Of a DNA stretch of 64,000 nt, positions 11,701 through 20,700 are shown one piece after another. Within the stretch, counting starts at the first letter, position 1, and the number at the start of each line of letters is the position of its first letter. The DNA is taken from positions 19,939,206 through 20,003,205 of the forward strand of contig OZ038453.1 of assembly GCA_964036195.1 (NCBI GenBank), given 5' to 3'. The translations under genes were made by a program, and so were the position numbers. Source of the DNA: Sphaerolaimus hirsutus (lineage: Eukaryota; Nematoda; Chromadorea; Monhysterida; Sphaerolaimidae). Under the pieces are notes generated by a model that had not been told where the DNA came from, did not search any database, and worked only from the letters and a program-made list of their open reading frames with translations.

Positions 11701-14700
11701 ACTTTTGGCCACTTTTAACCAATTAAAAGCGATTTTTTTCCCCTTTCGGCCTTCTATGCACTGAAAAAGCCTATATATTTTGTCCCCGTGAGCCCCCCCC
11801 CCAAGCCCCCCCAGTAAATTTATTCAGCTATCTATCCCTCCAGAGGAGCGATTTGCTATCTATTGAGCCCACGCGAGGGCCAAAATTTTGGAGACCCCTG
11901 AGTCATGATATGCTAGTGTAGTATATAATATCCAGCCAGTGGCGCCATGGCGTGGCACCTACAAATGGCACCAGCGCCATGGCGCCATTCCCCTACCAAA
12001 GGGGTAAAATTTTAGGGGGGGGGGGGCCCGTTCGCCCGGCTCCTATACAATCCGTCCCCCCGCTCAAAAATCCTGGCTACGTCCCTGGCCATTCCCTTAC
12101 CACAGGGGTCAAATTATAGGGGGGGGGCGCCCCCCCCGTTCGCTGAGCTCCGTATACAATCCGCCCCCGTGCTCAAAAGGCCTGGCTGATCCCTGATCAC
12201 TGGCAATGTATTAGCCTTCTCTAACAACCTTATTTAAGCACTATTCCATGCTGAACTTCACTTGAAGTCACGAACATTCGACAAAAGGCAATATACATAA
12301 TAAGCAAGGACGTATCCAGGGGGCAGGGGGCTATGTAAATATACGTACATTCACAGCGAAATGTACATTATTGGGTGCATTTTCTGGTATATGTGTACAT
12401 GGAGACCGATATGCTGAAAATACCATGTGTTTAGGGAGTAAATGCGCGCAAAATTTTTGTATACACCATCGAAAATTTGTACTAAAAGTTGCATTTTCAG
12501 TAGGGTTGGGACGATATATCGTATCGAATATCGGATATCGACCATTTTTTCATATCGAATATCGATATCAAAAATTTTGAAACAATATCGAATATCATCC
12601 ATTTTTTCGATATTTTTCGATATTCTGAAAATCGTTTTGACCTGTTTTTGATCCCATAAAAATGGGCGAAGCCAACAAAAAGTGGACGCTGCAGCCATAA
12701 CATGTGTATGCTTTTGAATGCACAAAGTAATATCTCATCATATAAATAGCATGCCATTATTACATTGAGCTACCAACAGTAGGATATGAAGGGTAATGTA
12801 TACACACCCTTAAAATACACGCTATTAATAAAGGAAACTGCATCACACAGAAACAATTTCAAGAAACAAGAAATTTTCGCAGTCTTTTTAAATAAAATGC
12901 AAAAAGCCAGCCACCCCTAGTTACAAGTATGAAATGTAAATGTCTGCTGAATAATTTATCACCTGATTTAATTAGATTCATCCTGTCCTTATTTCATCCT
13001 CTCATTTTGACTGTTGTGAGACTCATTTAAAAAGATGATCAACCATGTTTGTGACCAAACGGAGATACAATATGCCCCATTGCATGAAAATATCGAAATA
13101 TCGAAAATATCGAAATATTGATATCGAATATTGAGCATATTTTCATATCGAATATCGATATCGAATATCGAAATATTGATATCAAATATCGAGCATATTT
13201 TCATATCGAATATCGAGGGTCCATATCGTATCGATATCGAATATCGAGTTTCAGAAAAAAATATCGAATATCGATATCGAAAAGTCATATCGTCCCACCC
13301 CTAATTTTCAGGGGGGTTTCATGTCTCACCCCGGGAAGGGGGGGGCTGCAGCCCCCCCCCCGCCCCCCTGGATACATCCTTGTTGGAAATGAATACATTT
13401 TTGTGACTTTCGCTGTATATGTATGCATATTTACATACATATAAAGCGGTTCCTGGCGCTGGCGCCAACACCGATAGCCCCATGGCGTGGTGCCTTTGTA
13501 TGGCGCTAGCGCCAGGAGCCGTTTTATATGTATGTAAACATGCATACATATGCAGCGAAATTCGCAATAATGTGTTAATTTCCGAGGATATTGGTTCGCA
13601 GGGGCCGATCCGTTGAAAATACAATGCATGGGGAAGAAATTGCGCGCTTGCGCGCAAATTTTTTAAGAAACATCGGAAAATATATAGGAAAATATGCATT
13701 TTCCGGGACTTTTTGGGTCTCACCCCGGGAAGGGGGGGGGCTGCAGCCCCCCCCCGCCCCCCCCTTGGATACGTCCTTGCTTAGCGGTATTCTTAAAAAC
13801 CTACTCCGCTTAAATACACCCTTCCCAAAAATGAGATATTGAGGGGTGAAATCTTAAAAAGTTAGTAGATTTCGTCCAGGGAAGGAAATTAGTAGTAAGT
13901 AAAATTTAGCAATGTTTTTTAAATTTTGCCCCTCAAATTCTCATGTTTGGGTGGGTGAATTTAAGCGGTGTAGGTTTTAAAAATACCGCCAAAGATTTCT
14001 CTTTCTGGTGGAAGCATTTTCTGTGTTAATAGATGTAAGATGAGGAGATAAAATGATCACAATCACAGCTGATCGTGATCCGCAGTACAAAACAGTGCAA
14101 ATTGAAAATATCCTAATCTTATTTCTGCCTGTAAATAAGCCATTGAAATGGCATTTGGCACTAAGCCAGGACTCTGTTCTATGTTTCGGCCAAATTCTGG
14201 CCTTGAAAAACAGACTATATAAGATTTGGAGCTACCATCCGGACCGAGGTAAACACTGCATTTTGGTATAAAATTGCGTGGCCCGCTTACACGGCCCACG
14301 CGGCGTTATATTGGGGGGCGATCCGTACATCATGTAGACAACTCTTTGGGCAATTTTTTGAGTCGGGTCAATTTTCCCGAAAACTTTACAGGGGGGCGTG
14401 AACGAAACGTTTAAAAAAAATTCACAACCATCCGGATCGAGGTAAACAAGGGTTTATCTGGGAACTTTTGAAGAAGAAGAAAACGGTTTTATCTTTTAAA
14501 TAAAATCCTGTTTTTGAAAACCTTGTCGTTGAAAAAAAACTTTTTCGGATATCCCTAATTCCGCCACGTGAAATTTTTTACCTTTACATTTTTCGGCGCC
14601 AAAAATTGACCGCGATTTAAACGCTGTTTTAAAACGCTCTTAATCCCTATTTATGTAAGCCTGTTCATCACTCTAGTGTAAATTTTGTAAAAAATTAAAA

Positions 14701-17700
14701 ATACTTTTTTTGCAGGCACCCCCGTCCAGGAATATGACCCGGAAGATTACTGTATCAAAAAATCCGGACAGTCGAGTAAAATTCCGATTCCAACATTTAG
14801 CAGTGGCTCAAATTCAGAATCAGAAGTCTCCAAAATGGAGAGGGACATAACTCCCGAGAAAAAAGTCGCAAAAAATTCTGAAAAGTCTGAAAATAAAAAG
14901 GAAAGTAAAAAAGACAAACCGAAAACTGAGTCAAAGACTGAGTCAAAATCAAAATCAAAAACTGAGAACAAAATTGAAAAGCCAAAACACACAGAAAAAA
15001 GTGCCAAATCAGAAACAAGCGTGAAATGTGACAAAACTGCAGAATCAAAATCTAAACCAGAACCGAAAAAGCGGGTTATTTGTGACGCTGATGTTTTTAA
15101 CGATCCTTTTACTAGCGCTTTAGCTGAGGCTGAGAGTTCAGTGAAACCCAAGAAAAATAAAAAGAAACGAAAACATGATGATAAAGAGATGGATCGCGAT
15201 TTGAAGACTCCTTCGATGGGTGAGATTTTGGGAATGTGATTCAAATAGCTGGAATTCGTAACTTGACTCCATTAACAAATGCATGGAAACACTTGTCCGG
15301 CTGGCACTCACGCAAGTCAAGTGTCAAATGTCATGCAAAACATTTTACATGATATTTAGCAAATACAATATTTAACATTTACTGACATTTCACATGGCAC
15401 ATTGATATTTGACTTTGCACTCTACAGGGTGCGGGAATGAAGAATGTGCAGCCCGGCCTCCCCAAGTCATGCAAAATGTATTTATATACTGTATCTCCTT
15501 GAATAAGACCTCCCTCTTGAATAACACCGACTTGAATAACTCCCCCTGTTGGCCAGGCGAGGAAAAAATATTCCCCCCTTGAACAACTCCTCGCTTTGTG
15601 TATTCTGAATATGGTTCGAACGATATGACTTTTCGATATCGATATTCGTTATTTTTTCTGAAACTCGATATTCGATATGGAACCTCGATATCGATATTCA
15701 ATGTTAAAAAATGGTCGATATTCAAAATTTTGATATTTTCGATATTCGATATTGCAATTTGCTTTTGGTACAGCGAGGCAAATTTCATATGGCATATGTA
15801 TTTTCATGTGGTTGTACACATCATCTCTTTACTGAAATGTGAATGGAACAAGTGATTTTAAAAAGGTTTACATCAGTCAAAAGTAGAAAATAGAAGAGAA
15901 ACATGATGAATGAAGTGTATCTGTCAAACAACAATTGGTAGATATTACAGTTTTTATACTTATATCCAAATTGCTTAATTCATGTTGCAAAAAATAGCAT
16001 ATCAGCAAGTTCAGGCTTCAAATTGAGCACTCCAACAAAATTACATTATAAATACTGTACTTTTACTCATCAAATAAAATACTATAAGTAAATCAGATCA
16101 ATCGCAAATATCTCAAAATGAAGATAACTTTAATTAGGGACACAATACAGGTTCGATATATTGAAAAAATGGTCGATATTCGATACTGATATTCGATATT
16201 TTTTCAAAATTTTTGATATCGATATTTGATATTTTTTCTTAAATTTTCTTTATGGATATTCGATATTGAAAAATGGTCGATATCCGATATTCGATACGAT
16301 ATATCGTTTGAACCCTAATTTTGAATGTATCCACAAATTCGTTCTAAAATAATGCGTTTAAAAGAGCAGGTCACATTTAGCAAACTGAGCGAATTTCATT
16401 CAAAAAAGTTCCAAATTTCTCCGCATCAATCAATAAAACAAAATTTAAAACTTACAGACCTGGACGATTCGCTTGGCACGCTGCCAAAATTGCCAAAAAT
16501 TGAGGCTCCAAAATTGGACTGGGGAAGTGTGCTTGACACCCCCGAGGTCAATTACAAACATGTACCTCAGAGGAACCTTCGTTAGTGCTTTTTTATTTTT
16601 TATTTCAATATCTCAATTCAATTAAATGATTTCAATAATACGGCAAGTTGTGATTTTTTTGATTGGCAAAAGCTCTGGGCACCCTCCAAACAACCGTTGT
16701 AAATATTCATTTGCCATTTTACAGGGCATTTTACTTGAGTTTGACACTTTTCATGACATATTCCAGGGCATTTTACATGACATTTGACACATTGAATTTC
16801 ATTTGACATTTTACAGGGTCTGGTTTTGTCCCCTGAATGCCTAATAAAAACCTAATCCAAGTTTCTGAATCCACCATTTCACATTTTAACTAATTTATTA
16901 CAAATTTTCCAGCCGGCCCATCTTCAAGTGCGAGCGCAAAAGCAAAAGCGCAACAATGCAATGACACTTCATATTTGGCCGAAGCGCTGAGCATGCGGAA
17001 ATTCCAGTCCGGAAAACAAACCGTCTACAGTGGCAAAAGAAAGGGAGTTTTGCACCAATCTGGCGAGGTGCCAAGTTTGAAAGAATTGAGCTTGGCGGTT
17101 ATTGGGACCAATTTGGATGGTTCGTTTCGAGTTTCCGTCGGAAATTTTGTAAAATATCAATATCGGCAATTTTTTCGATATGTATTGTGGCATGAAATTG
17201 AAAGTTCATGTTTGACCTTTTTGCTATTCACCTATTTTTACCTATTTACTATTTACCTATTTGGGGAGTTTCATTCCAAAAACGCGTATATCCACAATTT
17301 TCAATTTTTCAAAATCAATTTAAAGTTTGACAATGGCCCGACGGCGCTATGTTTAGGCGACAAAGCTTGCCTTGCACTTTTCAAATAGATCCGACATTTC
17401 TCTACAATTTTTGTAACAACAAATTTTGTTGGCCGGGAAATATTCAGGGAGTTATGTGAGATTTTGTAAATCACCCAAAATTGGGAACAAACAGTGGCGT
17501 AGCCTGGGGGGGCGGGGGGGGGGGCGGCCGCACCGGGTGGGGGAATGTACGGCCACGTACGGTGTGTTTTCGTGCCACGATTTTGGGGTCAATTTTCAAA
17601 AATTTTGCGAGCAAGCGCGCATTTGTGCTTCACATTACAGGCATTTTTATATCACAGGTCACGATTGGCCCAAGCTGGGTGAAAATGCACTCAATTCTAT

Positions 17701-20700
17701 CCATGTCGATATATACGTATTTGTAAAATACATACATTTACAGCGGTCTGTGGCGCTAATGGCGCCCTGGCGCGGCGCCTACGAATGGCGCCAACACCAT
17801 GGCGTGGCGCTTACGAGTGGCGCCAGCGCCATGGCGCAAGTTCCCTACTACAGGGGTCAAATTTTAGGGGGGGGGGGCGCCGCCCCCCCCCCCTTCGCCG
17901 GGCTCCGTAAACAATCCGCCCCCCCCGCTCAAAAATCCTGGCTACGCCACTGGGAACAAATATGAACATTTGAAATTAAATGTTAAATAACTTCTTAGCG
18001 GTGCATCATAGGCAAAAACGAATTACACGACTGCAAAGCCCGTGTCTAAAAGTACATCTACCTAAATTTTCAGATCAATATGTACACGCATATTTGATTT
18101 ATAGTGCAAAATAGATTTGGAAATTCACGTATGCATTTTTGGAAATGAAACTTTATTTTGTATGGGAATTCCGACCAGCTCTTCGCGACCGCTCCTAAGC
18201 ACGCGTGCATTTTTGGAAATGAAACTATTTTTTTGGATATGTGCATTTTCGATATGAATCTCCGGCGGTCTGAGATGGATTTATGCATTTTCGATGTGAA
18301 AGTCCTGTTTTTCATAGGGGACTGGTCATGGATATGAGAACTTTCGATGTGAAAATTGCGATTTTTTTGAAAATCGGTACCACTGTATCTCGCGAACGAA
18401 ATGGACTATAACGCTGATTTTTTTTCTAAAATGTGAAAAACTATACGTGGAGGGCAAATCGGCGGTGCACTTGTACGCACAAATGCCTGGTATGCACAAA
18501 CGCCCAATACGTAGGGTTCAAACGGGACCAGTTTTTCGGACCGGGACCGGGACCAGAAATTTTTCTTATCGGGACCGGGACCGGGACCGGGACTAGGTGG
18601 TCGGGACCGGGACCGGGACCGGGACTGGCATTTTTCAATTGTCGGGACCGGGTCCGGGACCGGGACTGGAGCATCCGGACCGGGACCAGGATTTGCCGAA
18701 CCAGGTACCAGGACCACAGCCCCCTTTTGAGCCCTATCGGGACCGATAACCATTTGAATGCATATTTTCAGAAGTTTCATACAATTTTCACACTTCATTC
18801 AATCAAAATTGTCATCAAAAATATAATAAAAGTCACAAAATTCAATTGAGTCACAAAAAAAGACATAATGCACGAAAATTATGACAGTGAGTATTGATAC
18901 ATAAGCTGGCGCAGTGCTTTCTGAAGGAAAATAAATTTTTCAGCCTTCTCTGATGTCAAACATGAATGAGAATGTTTGGAACTCACCAAAAAAAACGTCA
19001 AAAATTCGTCGACGGAATGAGAATGCGCCGACTGGCGCGAATGTTTTCGAATTTTACAAGTATTTAAAAGGCAAAATTTGGATCCAGTCCAGTCAATTTT
19101 TCTTATCGGGACCGCTGAAAAATTCCGGGTCCGGGACCGGGACCGGGACTGGGTGGTCGGGACCGGGACCGGGACCGGGACTGGCCTTTTTCGATTGTCG
19201 GGACCGGGACTGAGGTGTCGGGACCGGGACCGGGACCGGGACCGCCCTAGTCCCGACTTTTTGCCGAACCATGTACCGGGACCGCGGTCCCGTTTGAACC
19301 CTACCGGTACGCACAAAATTGTGCCCGTCACGCACATCTGCCCGGTACGAAATGACATTACATTACATTTTGACTGTATTTTTCGCTTCACACTTGTGAG
19401 TGAAGTGAAAAAAAGTTGCACAATGACATTAGTTAACTTTTTGTCGCTTCACACATATTTCAACATCACTTGAAAAAGTGTCAAGTGAAAAAACGGTGGA
19501 TAATGGCTATTTTTGACCGTTTTTTTCACTTGACACTTTTTCAAGTGATTTTCAGATATCAGTGAAGTGAAAAAAGCTGTGCAATAACATTAGTGACCAT
19601 CTTGTCCGGTACGCAAAGATCATCAGCCATGTAAGTACCGGGCAGATGTGCGTGGCGGGCACAATTTTGTGCGTAACAGGCATTTGTGCGTAGGAGGCCT
19701 GGCCCGTCAAATCCACGTTTAACTCGATTTTTCTGGATTTTGCGCTTGTGAACTTTTGGAATGGAACACCCCACTTTGACCTATTTGCTATTTACCTATT
19801 TTGACCTATTTGCTATTTACCTATTTTGGCCTATTTGAAATTACCGTACCGCGTACCGCAATTTTCAGTATTACCGTACGGTACCGTTTACTGCAAAATT
19901 GAAGATTTACCGTACCGTTTACTGAAAAATAGAGAAGTTACTGCAACCGTTGCCACCCTATCGATCTGTACAAACATTCACCAGACAAATAAATTATAAA
20001 ATTTTTACATAAATATTTTCCTCGCAGAACTGGAAGACACGGGTGATATTCCATTCGACATTCTCTCATCCGCATTAGAAAAGGCAACCCCAACCCAGCT
20101 GTACACGATAGAGCAGAAAAATCCGGTCAGTTTTTTGGCACAGGTCCAGCGAGTATTCATTCAGATGTGATGTCGATGTTAAGTTATGTTGATTTCATTG
20201 TTAAGAATACATAAGGCGACTATAAATAGTTTTTCAGAGCGTATATAGCACGAAAAACAGTTGTTGTTTTTTTGAATAAACTCTAGCAATCCACAATACA
20301 TTGCGCCTGCCGTGTTCGATTTTTACAGTTTCGAATTTTTTGCACTTTTTTTCATTTTAGACATTGTGGGTGGACGGCGACAGTGAGGATTTGTGGTCGA
20401 AACACGTGAAACGCGATTTTCCAAAAGCCGACGAGCCGGATGAATCGGAATTGTGGCGCGATTTTTATCAGGTTTGGTTTTGGTTGAAATATCGGGTTCG
20501 GGATTTTCGTGTCGGTGATCGGTATCACTGAGCTAGGCAATAAAATACAACCTGAACATAACGTAAATTTTTAATCACATAAATAACCAAAATTTCGTTG
20601 AATTTAGTTGACTCGAATTTTGATGTCAACTAGTGTTTGTTGACCATTTCAACCCAATTCTTTGAACCCATCCTCCAAAAAACCCACAGCGCCTTCTCCG

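Larger units (their letters stand above)
18461..19705. mobile_element. Family L element (GTACGCACAAATGCC words) with a nested B element
   Basis: The flanks are GGCAAATC/GTCAAATC (7 of 8). The undisturbed T copy at about 5299 reads straight through this site. The ends carry words such as CCCGGTACGCACAAA in inverted order. A GGGACC element interrupts it at 18512. Confidence 0.65.
17271..19774. mobile_element. Second family T element, with S and L insertions
   Basis: It starts TGGGGAGTTTCATTCC and ends GGAATGGAACACCCCA. It matches the T copy in intron 2 (TGGCCCGACG, AATTTTGT(T/A)GCCGGGAAATATT, TTTGGAAATTCACGTATGC). A family S element (17492) and a family L element (18461) interrupt it. It is in ELOA intron 6. 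Confidence 0.6.

Noticed and set aside
18406-19473. Open frames full of VPVPVP or GPGPGP residues (also at 25594-25899, 46353-46661, 46930-47584)
   Set aside because: They are translations of GGGACC arrays of family B in both directions, not genes.
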